Positions 26,295 through 33,624 of a stretch of DNA of 33,624 nucleotides are shown here, piece after piece. Below the pieces are notes generated by a model, which was not told where the DNA came from, did no database searches, and saw only the letters and a list, made by a program, of their open reading frames with translations. This stretch comes from Chloroflexota bacterium. GTDB lineage: Bacteria > Chloroflexota > Anaerolineae > Anaerolineales > E44-bin32. Both the position numbers and the translations under genes were made by a program. The stretch is taken from contig JADFRQ010000030.1 of NCBI GenBank assembly GCA_022561215.1, forward strand, positions 1 to 33,624, given 5' to 3'. The stretch's first letter is position 1, and the number at the start of each line of letters is the position of its first letter.

Positions 26295-26394
26295 TGATGC
26301 TCCCTAGATGCTATTGCTACTATTGAAGTCTGATAATCATTGTAATAAGCGTTGACTTATGCCTTCCCAAGCATTTTCATTAAAAATACTGAAC

Positions 26395-27045
26395 TTAAGC
26401 ATTTTGTCGAGTATACAAGACAATTTTCCAAATGCCGCTAACGCGGCTGAAGAGCAAACGTAATCCGTTTCCGCGAATGATGGAATCAATTTCCTGGTTC
26501 GAATGAACATAAAATGTAAAGGCACTCCGCGTAAATAAACGAAAAAAGGGAAGGGCAATTATTCCCGCGATTTTTAGCCACCAGGTATCACGCGGGAAGA
26601 CGGCACCATACAATTTCGCAGCCTTGGATGACGAGATGTCGACCAGATTATCCATGTCTGGATAACAGCAAATTACACGATCCAGGGTAATGATATCTGT
26701 CGCGTTGATCTCATCTGCAAGAACAGTATAATCCCCGTGATGGTACGTAATCCGGTCGCCATAACCGGAGCGCTGCGCTTCCTTTTGTCCCAACTGGATA
26801 TAGGCACTGGATGCCTCAACGGTCGTGGATTGACGAATATCATCCTCAAATAATTCGAATTGGATTGCTCCGATCCCACCACCAATATCGAGCAGCGTCA
26901 TACCGGATATGCCCACGGATCGAATGGCCTCAATTAAGAAGCGGGTAGAGCGATTCGGCCCACTCTCATGATAGGATTCGAGGTCGTCGATTGCATTTTC
27001 TTCATCGAACATTTTTTCGATTTCTTGGCATTGCTTACAAACCAT
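26395..27045 (-). CDS. SAM-dependent methyltransferase, class I
   Basis: 216 residues with a Rossmann-type methyltransferase core: motif I LLDIGGGIGAIQFEL (51-65) binds SAM, an acidic residue ends strand 2 (TTVEASSAYI), HHGDYTVLADEI follows, and motif IV is TLDRVICCYPD. The N-terminus MVCKQCQEIEKMFDEENA carries a Cys-x-x-Cys pair (3 and 6), seen in some relatives. The C-terminal part is hydrophobic (LKIAGIIALPFFRLFTRSAF), and the family resembles BchM-like small-molecule methyltransferases. The substrate is unknown. It is divergent from the phosphoesterase gene at 27221, with 175 bases between them for both promoters. Confidence 0.82.
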   Translation of the reverse strand: MVCKQCQEIEKMFDEENAIDDLESYHESGPNRSTRFLIEAIRSVGISGMTLLDIGGGIGAIQFELFEDDIRQSTTVEASSAYIQLGQKEAQRSGYGDRITYHHGDYTVLADEINATDIITLDRVICCYPDMDNLVDISSSKAAKLYGAVFPRDTWWLKIAGIIALPFFRLFTRSAFTFYVHSNQEIDSIIRGNGLRLLFSRVSGIWKIVLYTRQNA

Positions 27046-27220
27046 TGATAACTGCCCCCGGAATTTGTCTGCAATCCTTTCATTATAATCGGCAAGTTCT
27101 TGATGACTGGAATGTTCGCGGAGAAGTCTGCCTGTATTCCAAGGGACGAGATCGACAGTTTTACCGAACTCCTGCAGTCATCCTTTAACAAAACCCGTTT
27201 GCACTTGGGAGTGCAATTGA

Positions 27221-27868
27221 GTGAGGCTTAATCCGATAGCTATACGTCTCGTCATTCTTTCCGATACGCACGGCAAACATTGGTCGCTTCGTGTCCCCGA
27301 TGGCGACATCCTGCTCCATGCAGGTGATCTCACGCGCGATGGGACTGCGGATGATCTGGAGGACTTTAACTCGTATCTGAGCACATTGCCGCATCGGCAT
27401 AAGATCGTAATTGCTGGTAACCATGATTTTTGCCTTGAAAGGGAACCAGAGATCAATGCTGCCATAATTACAAATGCGATTTACCTTCGAGATCGGGCTG
27501 TGACTGTCGAAGGGATTAAGTTTTACGGGAGTCCGTGGCAGCCGTGGTTCTTTGATTGGGCATTTAATTTACAGCGCGGGGAAGAAATTCGTGCGAAGTG
27601 GGATCTTATTCCGCTGGATACCGATGTGTTGATCACGCATGGTCCGGCTTATGGAATTCTTGATAAAACCATGCGTGGTGCGCGTGTGGGCTGTGAAGAC
27701 TTGTTGGAAGCAATCATGCGAATTCGACCGCGTTTGCATGTTTTTGGTCATATTCATGAGGCCTATGGCATGCATTCCAACGACGATATCTCCTTTATAA
27801 ATGGGAGCAATTGCAACGTAAAATTCGAACTGGTTAACCCGCCTATTGTGCAGATATTTGATCGCTAG
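27221..27868 (+). CDS. Calcineurin-like metallophosphoesterase
   Basis: 215 residues from a GTG with GGGAG 9 bases upstream. The full two-metal motif set is present: LSDTHG (Asp15, His17), AGDLT (Asp36), GNHD (67-69), THGP and GHIHEAYG. Size and motif spacing resemble the small MPPED-like branch, which hydrolyses phosphodiesters or nucleotides in the cytoplasm. No signal peptide is seen. The gene stands alone on the plus strand between a divergent methyltransferase gene and a repeat-bearing intergenic stretch. The natural substrate is unknown. Confidence 0.88.
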   Translation: MRLNPIAIRLVILSDTHGKHWSLRVPDGDILLHAGDLTRDGTADDLEDFNSYLSTLPHRHKIVIAGNHDFCLEREPEINAAIITNAIYLRDRAVTVEGIKFYGSPWQPWFFDWAFNLQRGEEIRAKWDLIPLDTDVLITHGPAYGILDKTMRGARVGCEDLLEAIMRIRPRLHVFGHIHEAYGMHSNDDISFINGSNCNVKFELVNPPIVQIFDR

Positions 27869-27960
27869 GCTCTTTTATGGGCAGGGATGGTTCTCGGGGA
27901 CAAATTGGAAGGTCCCTGTCAAAATCCAGGAGCAGGGCGATTGGTCCTAGCTTTGCCTCT

Positions 27961-28009
27961 CGTTGCCTCCATGCAGTGCATTGGGAGGACCGATATCGAA
28001 AAAGAGTAC
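27961..28009 (+). repeat. Diverged direct repeat, copy 1
   Basis: CGTTGC at 27961, TTGGGAGGACCGATA at 27981-27995 and GAGTAC at 28004 recur with identical spacing 325 bases downstream. Confidence 0.55.
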
Positions 28010-28285
28010 ATCTTAGATAACCCCTGGAAATCTCAATTTCCGCATTTGGAGAGACCTGCATATGTGAAACGAGATCCTTCGGCAAAACCTATTGCCTCAG
28101 GATGACATTAATGGAGTCTTACTTTCCATCGCCTGCGGCAACTGGCGAACTTCTAGCGACAACATATGTTTCTGAACGTAAGGGGATGTCCCAAAATGGT
28201 GGATAAGATTTGCCACCGATCCCTATTAAAAGCTGCTCGGCGGTTGCCCCGGATGTACGGTCAACCGCCATCGAGCTCTCGATCG

Positions 28286-28334
28286 CGTTGCACAACCATA
28301 TTGTTTTGGGAGGACCGATAGTGTATTTGAGTAC
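28286..28334 (+). repeat. Diverged direct repeat, copy 2
   Basis: CGTTGC at 28286, TTGGGAGGACCGATA at 28306-28320 and GAGTAC at 28329 match copy 1, with diverged bases between them. Confidence 0.55.
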
Positions 28335-28411
28335 CCATTGGAAAGGCCCTTCAATTCTGCCTTTGAATTAAGAGAATGAATGATTACTGCCGAATAATGT
28401 GCATCACCGGC

Positions 28412-29008
28412 CTATTTCGACAGCGGGGCAACGGAGAAGACTACATGAAAGGGAACACAATAGATGACGACACTTTGATAAAGTTCGATATTGACGTCTG
28501 CGGAAATCTCGTAATTTTGATTTCCTAAATTCCCTTTTAGCTTTCCAAGATCAATATGGTTACCGAGATCGAATCTCGCGGTGGGTGATGCACCGGTGGC
28601 CAGGATCACATGCAGCTCAGGGCCGTTGGTTACAGAAAAATCCTCAAGCCGAAGCAAACGGGAGCCGTCGGCGAGCTGGAAGATCGTCGCTTTTCCCGAT
28701 CCTTGGTGAAAATTGTCTGCATCTTGAAATTCGCCTTGCAGGAGCACTAGCGTCTCCCCATCGGCGGGCATGCTCTCTTCCATTGCCTTGTCGGGCATCA
28801 TCGCCGCCGTGGATTGTATTTCCGCGGCTAAATCATCAAAATCCTCAGGCGCTAGTTCCTCGAGCTCACTATCGCTCGGTAATTCAAAGGGGAGCTGCTC
28901 GTCAACCGTGCGATTGATAAAAAGCGGCGAAACAAAATACCAACCAGCCGAGGCGGCTACTATAGCTCCCACAAGTCCAGCAATAACGATCACAGTTCGT
29001 TTATTCAT
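28412..29008 (-). CDS. Membrane-anchored DM13-domain protein
   Basis: 198 residues. One N-terminal membrane helix (VIVIAGLVGAIVAASAGWYF) anchors it, followed by an acidic linker of about 60 residues (ELPSDSELEELAPEDFDD) and a C-terminal DM13 domain. DM13 hallmarks are clear: GEFQDADNFHQGSGKATI, DGSRLLRLEDFSVTNGPELH, LKGNLGNQNYEIS and SVVIYCVPFHVVFSVA, with the single conserved Cys in IYC. DM13 domains are thought to act in electron transfer or redox chemistry outside the membrane. AAAGGAAA precedes the ATG. It is a single gene with no evident operon. Confidence 0.88.
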   Translation of the reverse strand: MNKRTVIVIAGLVGAIVAASAGWYFVSPLFINRTVDEQLPFELPSDSELEELAPEDFDDLAAEIQSTAAMMPDKAMEESMPADGETLVLLQGEFQDADNFHQGSGKATIFQLADGSRLLRLEDFSVTNGPELHVILATGASPTARFDLGNHIDLGKLKGNLGNQNYEISADVNIELYQSVVIYCVPFHVVFSVAPLSK

Positions 29009-29654
29009 TCAAAGTTTCCTTTCTACTTAATCCAGCTGCCGCTCGGTGGAGGCTATACATTCTTGCCATCGCGATCGCTTACTTTGGGATTAAAAATGGC
29101 TCTATACCGACTGGAAATGCACAATCAATAACAATGGCAATGTGCGCTATTAGCAGAATTCGCCGCTGATGTACTATGGTCATACAAAGGAAGTATTACA
29201 ATAACATTAATGTAGTTTGCCATTATTGGGGCGCCGCATATTCACGGAATGCCCGCCTTAGGATGGACAAAGGATTATCGATGGAAATCATGACCTATTC
29301 AAGCCATAATTATTTTTAAAATTTAATGCTTTTCCCCATCAAGTTTATAAAATTCTTTTTTCTTTGGGTGTGCGCGGCATGATCTCGATGACAATCTTCC
29401 ACTCTCGCTTGTTCTTACTCCGTAATGCTAATCGCAATTGGCTATAAAAAGATTTCAATAGGTACAAAAATGAATTGGTACCCGTGGAAATGAACAATCG
29501 GCTCCACTTGTAAATTAAGGACGAAAGATTCAAGAATGTTTTATCTGCGAATGGAATCGGGGGGGTGTTTGAAACAAGCGGAGAGCATACGCGAGAGCGT
29601 TTGCCAAGTGCATCTGTTGACAAGTTACAATAATCACATATTGGAGAAGTTTTA
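29009..29654 (+). other. Intergenic stretch, no gene seen
   Basis: AT-rich, with no frame that has both a ribosome site and a believable protein. A 112-codon minus-strand frame (29683-29345) overlaps the start of the ATP-grasp gene and looks accidental. The last 60 bases hold promoter-like elements (TTGCCA at 29601, TTGACA at 29617, TACAAT at 29626-29631), but the spacings are not ideal. Confidence 0.4.
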
Positions 29655-30899
29655 ATGAGCAGAGTTCTGCTTCTAATGCCCACGCAGACCTACCGCGCGA
29701 GCGCCTTCCTGAAGGCTGCGACATCGCTCGGCCTGGAGGTTGTCGTCGGAACCGAGCAGGAACAAGTGCTGGCACATCTCAATCCAGCGGGATTTCTGGC
29801 GGTTGATTTTCACGACCTGGAGGGCGCCACGGATAAGATTGTCGAGTATGCGCAGGACAATTCGCTGCAGGCGATAATTGCTGCCGAAGATGATGGTGTC
29901 CTTCTCGCAGCCATGGCTTCTGATGCGTTGGCGCTTCAGCATAATACACTGCTCGCTGTACGTTCTGCGCGCAACAAGTACCAAACGCGAAAGGCACTCG
30001 CCGCAGCGGGGATGCGCACGCCCGAGTTTCAGCGATTCTCAATTACGGACGACCCAGGGCAGATTGCCGATAAAGTCTCTTACCCTTCTGTCGTCAAACC
30101 GCTTGCGCTATCTGCAAGCCGCGGCGTAATGCGGGTGAATAATGTTGATGAATTTGTGGTCGCTTTTCGCCGATTGGTGGACATCCTGGACTCAATAAAC
30201 AGCTACGCGGCGGATCATGATCTGCAGCAAATCCTCGTTGAAAGTTATTTGCCGGGGGTTGAGGTTGCTCTGGAAGGCATAATTCAGGAAGGTGAACTCT
30301 CCGTGTTGGCGATCTTCGATAAACCGGATGAACTTGAGGGACCTTTTTTCGAGGAAACCATCTATGTCACACCCTCGCGCCTGCCCAAGGAAATGCAGAC
30401 AGAAATTACTGCAACCACACAGGAGGCCATTCGTGCCCTTGGATTAACCACGGGCCCAGTACATGTTGAAATGCGCATCAATGAAGAGGGAGTATGGATC
30501 CTCGAGGTGGCCCCTCGTTCCATTGGAGGTTATTGTTCAATTGCCCTTCGTTTTGGATTGGGAACAACGCTGGAGGAACTGATCCTTCAGCAAGCTCTGG
30601 GGATATCGCTGACCTCGACGCTTCCTGCTACGCCTGCTTCAGGCGTCATGATGATTCCAATCCCGAAGGCAGGTGTACTTTGTGAGATAAACGGGGTTGA
30701 GCAGGCAAAAAAAGTACCTGGAATTGATGAAATTAGGATGACAATCCCCGTGGGTCAGGAAGTCGTAACGCTACCGGAAGGTTCCCAATACTTAGGGTTT
30801 ATATATGCGCGTGATGAGGCGCCAGAAAAGGTGGAGGCGGCATTGCGCCAGGCGCATAAGCAATTAAACTTCGTAATCATGCCGCCAGATGAAATGTAA
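29655..30899 (+). CDS. ATP-grasp ligase
   Basis: 414 residues of the carboxylate-amine/thiol ligase superfamily, which activates a carboxylate as acyl phosphate. Seen: a Rossmann-like pre-ATP-grasp part (SRVLLLMPTQTYRASAFLKA), NKYQTRKALAAAGMRTP, the ATP-binding lysine strand YPSVVKPLALSASRGVMRV, VESYLPGVEVALEG, and the metal/ATP site VHVEMRINEEG to WILEVAPRSIGG (Glu284). Where many family members have E-x-N, this protein has E-V-A, a variant also seen in biosynthetic ATP-grasp ligases. A C-terminal substrate-binding lobe follows. GGAG precedes the ATG. It heads a plus-strand run with the NfuA-like and radical SAM selenoprotein genes (gaps 134 and 114 bases). The substrate is unknown, possibly an amino acid or small peptide. 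Confidence 0.87.
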   Translation: MSRVLLLMPTQTYRASAFLKAATSLGLEVVVGTEQEQVLAHLNPAGFLAVDFHDLEGATDKIVEYAQDNSLQAIIAAEDDGVLLAAMASDALALQHNTLLAVRSARNKYQTRKALAAAGMRTPEFQRFSITDDPGQIADKVSYPSVVKPLALSASRGVMRVNNVDEFVVAFRRLVDILDSINSYAADHDLQQILVESYLPGVEVALEGIIQEGELSVLAIFDKPDELEGPFFEETIYVTPSRLPKEMQTEITATTQEAIRALGLTTGPVHVEMRINEEGVWILEVAPRSIGGYCSIALRFGLGTTLEELILQQALGISLTSTLPATPASGVMMIPIPKAGVLCEINGVEQAKKVPGIDEIRMTIPVGQEVVTLPEGSQYLGFIYARDEAPEKVEAALRQAHKQLNFVIMPPDEM

Positions 30900-31033
30900 G
30901 ATATTTCTCTGAAAAACCTAGGATATTGACGGTAACCGTGATTTGCATAACAATAGGCATGAAAACAATTGGATTGCTGATTTATACAATGTGATAAGCG
31001 TACGTAAATAGGTAGCATGACCAGGAGTAACGA

Positions 31034-31666
31034 ATGATTGATATTACTGATGCAGCCCAAGCGAAGCTCTTAGAAGTTTTAGCAGGAAAAGAAGATGGCG
31101 AGAGGGGGTTATTGGTATCGATAAAGGGACGAGGACCAGGCGGTTTTGAGCATGCGATGCGCTTTGTGACGGACGAGGAAAAACCAGAGGACGTCATTGT
31201 CACGCAGATTGGTGAGCTGACGGTTTATATCGAACCAGAATACGCAGATAATCTCAAAGGCTCGGCCATCGATTTCCTCCCCGAAGCTGGCGGATTTAAG
31301 ATTGAAAACCCTAATCCGGTTTTTGCTTGGTCAGACCCAATCTCGCAGGCTGTGCAAGATGTGCTTACCAACGAGATTAATCCGAGCGTGGCGTCGCATG
31401 GCGGCGTTGTGCAGCTGCTCGAGGTGAAAGACAACGTTGCTTATATTGAACTTGGTGGTGGATGTGTCGGTTGTGGTCTGGTTGATGTAACCCTCAAGCA
31501 GGGGATCGAAGTGGCAATTAAAAACGCGGTTCCTGATATTCTTGCAATTGTCGATTCAACGGACCACGCCAGCGGGACGAATCCATACTACCAGGAATCA
31601 AAGGGTGGTGGTCCGGAATTCCAGCCCAGCAAGGGCGGCCAGGCTCCCGCTTCACCCTTTGCGTGA
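31034..31666 (+). CDS. nfuA: NfuA-type Fe-S cluster carrier
   Basis: 210 residues. The N-terminal half is a degenerate A-type (IscA/HesB-like) domain (MIDITDAAQAKLLEVLA to GSAIDFLPEAGGFKIENPNP) lacking the usual three cysteines. The C-terminal half is a NifU domain with Cys144-V-G-Cys147 (GGGCVGCGLVDVTLKQGIE) that holds a [4Fe-4S] cluster between two monomers. This order defines NfuA, which delivers or repairs clusters, including those of radical SAM enzymes. A Gly/Pro/Ser-rich tail of about 30 residues (NPYYQESKGGGPEF) is extra. AGGAG lies 6 bases before the ATG. A radical SAM gene follows after 114 bases, a natural client. Confidence 0.88.
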   Translation: MIDITDAAQAKLLEVLAGKEDGERGLLVSIKGRGPGGFEHAMRFVTDEEKPEDVIVTQIGELTVYIEPEYADNLKGSAIDFLPEAGGFKIENPNPVFAWSDPISQAVQDVLTNEINPSVASHGGVVQLLEVKDNVAYIELGGGCVGCGLVDVTLKQGIEVAIKNAVPDILAIVDSTDHASGTNPYYQESKGGGPEFQPSKGGQAPASPFA

Positions 31667-31780
31667 TCCCTCCCGCGAATCGGCTTGTCGAACCAGAAGA
31701 AATCGGCGCTGCACACCTTACGGCGAAGCACGATTTATGATCATCGCTATTAAGTCTTTATGCCGTGACGTTTTTTCCCC

Positions 31781-33154
31781 ATGTTTTGTGTCTTAATCTC
31801 CACCTATGAACTCGGTCGCCAACCATTTGGGTTAGCATCTCCTGCCGCCTGGTTGGAGCGGGAGGGCGCCGAAGTTATTTGTATTGACTTGGCAGTTCAG
31901 AGCCTGGATCACGAGGCCATTCTTGCAGCAGATATGGTCGCCTTCTATATACCCATGCATACGGCGACGCGCCTTGTTGCACCGCTGATACCCAAAATAA
32001 GACAACTTAATCCTGCGGCGCACATTGTGTGTTATGGCTTATACGCACCGATGAATGAGGCGTATCTGCGCAGCCTTGGAGCCGAGACCATTCTGGGGGG
32101 TGAGTTCGAGGCAGGTTTGGCATCGCTCGTGAGCGCAAATGGCTCGCGCTCATGGAGAAAGGCGCTGCCCACCGTTTCACTTAGCAGGCAGCAATTCCTG
32201 ATTCCCCAGCGCACGTTGCTTCCAGATCTCTCCCAATACGCGCGCCTGCATCTGGGAAATGGCGAAAGCCGAACGGTGGGCTACACAGAAGCGAGCCGCG
32301 GCTGCAAACACGTGTGCCGCCATTGCCCTGTGGTGCCAGTTTACGAAGGGAAGTTTCGTGTCGTGCAGCGTGATGTGGTCCTGGAAGATATTCGCCAACA
32401 GGTCAACCTTGGAGCGCAGCACATTACTTTTGGCGACCCTGACTTTTTTAATGGCATCGGGCACGCGCTGCCAATCGTAAAATCACTGCACGCGGAATTT
32501 CCTGAACTGACCTACGATGTAACCATCAAAGTTGAACATCTACTGCGCCATGCTGAGCATCTTGCCACCCTGCGTGACACGGGGTGTCTTTTTGTGACCA
32601 GTGCGATTGAGTCGATCGACGATTTTGTACTGGAGCAGCTGGATAAAGGACACACGCAGGCCGATATTATTCGCGTGGCCGAAATGTTTCGGGAGATCGA
32701 CCTACACCTGGTTCCAACACTCGTCACATTTACACCCTGGACTACGCTGGAAAGTTATCGCCAGCTGTTGAGCTTTATTGAGCGCTTCGAACTTGTCGAT
32801 AACGTTCCCTCGATCCATCTGGCCATTCGTTTGCTGATCCCGGCCGGATCAAAACTGCTCGAATTAGCAGAAATAAGAGACCTGGTCGGTGCGTTTGACG
32901 AGCAACAGCTTGTTTATCCTTGGTCGAATGATGATCCAACGGTGGATGATCTCCAAAAGAGTATTCTCACGATTGTAGAATCCGCATCTGCAGACGATAG
33001 CAACCGGCGCATAATCTTTTCACGCGTCGCCTCACTGGTTGGCCTCGATGTCGATAACGGGCGTTCACTTGAGAATCGCATACTCGTCCCGCACTTGTCT
33101 GAACCGTGGTATTGTTGAGCGGAACCAACCGAAGAGCAGTTTGCTCTTCACTGA
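31781..33154 (+). CDS. CUAEP-tail B12-type radical SAM selenoprotein
   Basis: Read through the in-frame TGA at 33116-33118, the protein has 457 residues. The N-terminal part (VLISTYELGRQPFGLASPAAWL to GGEFEAGLASLV, about 1-115) looks like a cobalamin-binding Rossmann domain without the DxHxxG histidine. The radical SAM barrel has Cys175-x3-Cys179-x2-Cys182 (CKHVCRHCP) for the [4Fe-4S] cluster that cleaves SAM. After PWYC445 the TGA is followed by A-E-P-T-E-E-Q-F-A-L-H and TGA at 33152. The C-U-A-E-P string is the defining tail of the CUAEP/CCAEP-tail radical SAM family, where U is selenocysteine. A SECIS-like hairpin follows at once. No strong ribosome site precedes ATG 31781; the start is chosen for the family-like LISTYELGRQPF. 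The reaction is unknown. Conventional gene callers would end it at 33118. Confidence 0.88.
33116..33118 (+). other. TGA codon predicted to encode selenocysteine
   Basis: In frame after TGT (Cys445) and before GCG-GAA-CCA (Ala-Glu-Pro); it forms the family tail C-U-A-E-P. The next true stop is TGA at 33152-33154. Confidence 0.85.
33131..33149 (+). promoter_or_regulatory. Predicted bacterial SECIS hairpin
   Basis: GAAGAGC (33131-33137) pairs perfectly with GCTCTTC (33143-33149), leaving a 5-base apical loop AGTTT with G in second place; an eighth A-T pair is possible. The stem begins 12 bases, and the loop 19 bases, after the TGA. Position, stem length and a G within the first two loop bases are what SelB-binding bacterial SECIS elements show. 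The hairpin lies inside the coding tail, as it must in bacteria. Confidence 0.75.
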
Positions 33155-33481
33155 ACCATAGATCAATGGCCGCGCGAAAGAGCTGGGAATTCGTTCAATA
33201 ATTAAGATTCTTCCCGTTTGAGATTTGAAAAATCGTAGTGCGCGGATTAATCTGACCATCCGGTGGGATCCCCATAATTTTGACCTAGATCCAGACGCCA
33301 AAGAAATTGCCACTTGTCGACAACGGAACACCCGCAAACAATCCTTCGAGATCCCATTTACTTGGTAGGGAGGTGCGTCTTCCCTAAAGTGCAGCCCAAT
33401 CTGCCTGTGGAAAGGCACACTGTTTCGTAAGAGAAGTGCATTCCTCCGACCTTGTACGCCCCATCATTGCTTCAGCTTTGC
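33155..33481 (+). other. Convergent intergenic stretch, nothing clear
   Basis: 327 bases between the selenoprotein gene and the opposing metal ATPase. No gene, tRNA or clear terminator is visible. In particular, no tRNA-Sec-like fold was found here. Confidence 0.4.
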
Positions 33482-33624
33482 TTAATCGTTAAAGGCCAAA
33501 AGCCGCAGAGAATTGAGCGCCACAACGATCGTACTGCCCTCATGAAAGATGATGGCCACTCCAATACCGGCCAAGCCGGTTAGCGCCAGCACGATCAGCA
33601 CCGCGGTTACCCCAAGCGATATGA
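33482..33624 (-). CDS. Heavy-metal P-type ATPase, C-terminal end (partial)
   Basis: Too short to be called by length but recognisable: the last 47 codons read VTAVLIVLALTGLAGIGVAI then IFHEGSTIVVALNSLRLLAF and end at TAA (33484-33482). The helix pair with H-E-G-[ST]-x-x-V-x-x-N-[SA]-L-R-L-L is the standard C-terminus of P1B heavy-metal ATPases (Zn/Cd/Cu type). The metal-binding and catalytic parts lie beyond the window, so the metal cannot be told. It is convergent with the selenoprotein gene. Confidence 0.85.
   Translation of the reverse strand, partial: ISLGVTAVLIVLALTGLAGIGVAIIFHEGSTIVVALNSLRLLAFND

Larger units (their letters stand above)
27869..28411 (+). other. Intergenic stretch with diverged direct repeats
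   Basis: No supported gene. Two copies of a diverged unit are present (27961-28009 and 28286-28334). Each has CGTTGC, then 14 bases, then the identical 15-mer TTGGGAGGACCGATA, then GAGTAC at the same offset. A GGGGATGTCCCAAAA at 28182-28196 looks like an insertion-sequence end. The region is probably a graveyard of small mobile pieces. Confidence 0.45.

Noticed and set aside
29345-29683. 112-codon minus-strand frame
   Set aside because: Overlaps the well-supported ATP-grasp start, has no ribosome site and an unlikely composition.
33155-33481. tRNA-Sec or sel genes next to the selenoprotein
   Set aside because: No long-acceptor tRNA fold or coding frame was found in this stretch; the machinery must be elsewhere if present.
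1-33624. CRISPR array
   Set aside because: No regularly spaced repeats of suitable length were noticed.

Overview
The window looks like part of a Chloroflexota-type bacterial chromosome. This is inferred from gene content (smc and an FtsB-like gene, a giant ATPase-LuxR regulator, a DM13 lipoprotein-like gene, a CUAEP-tail radical SAM gene) and from tRNA genes without encoded CCA; the phylum is not proven. Two sequence textures alternate. Housekeeping-like blocks (about 200-7000 and 22900-33600) have moderate GC and intact genes. A middle block (about 10050-19200) is visibly GC-richer and holds many broken genes.

Layout. 1-2265 is the C-terminal half of SMC; its first ~190 bases look foreign and may be a chimeric join. 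Next come tRNA-Leu(CAG), an FtsB/DivIC-like division protein and initiator tRNA-Met, with good promoters, terminators and one very long hairpin. On the minus strand, 6820-3509 is a small unknown gene followed by a 955-residue ATPase-TPR-LuxR regulator. 7050-8295 is an IS3-family element with a frameshifted transposase.

8300-22866 reads as an ion-transport island in decay. It holds a CPA1-like antiporter split at a T run; an intact Ca2+-type P-ATPase; wrecked nrfH and nrfA (ammonia-forming nitrite reductase); a shortened AI-2E-type permease; two intact CBS-protein plus ArsB/NhaD-permease modules, separated by universal-stress and permease relics; an MgtC/DUF4010 pseudogene; and an intact SLC13/RCK permease. 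One module has a PII-like domain fused to its CBS pair, and that gene overlaps its permease by 4 bases, suggesting ligand-gated transport.

22867-29008 holds tRNA-Met, a membrane Ser/Thr kinase with a dockerin-like Ca2+ loop outside, a DUF3105 protein, a methyltransferase, a metallophosphoesterase and a DM13 protein. 29655-33154 is a plus-strand cluster of ATP-grasp ligase, NfuA-type Fe-S carrier and B12-type radical SAM enzyme.

The most striking observation is at the end of that last gene. Its apparent stop at 33116 is an in-frame TGA inside a Cys-Sec-Ala-Glu-Pro tail. A perfect 7-8 bp hairpin with a G-containing apical loop lies 12 bases downstream, as expected of a bacterial SECIS. The gene is therefore best read as a selenoprotein ending at 33154. 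The window closes with the C-terminus of a heavy-metal P-type ATPase on the minus strand.
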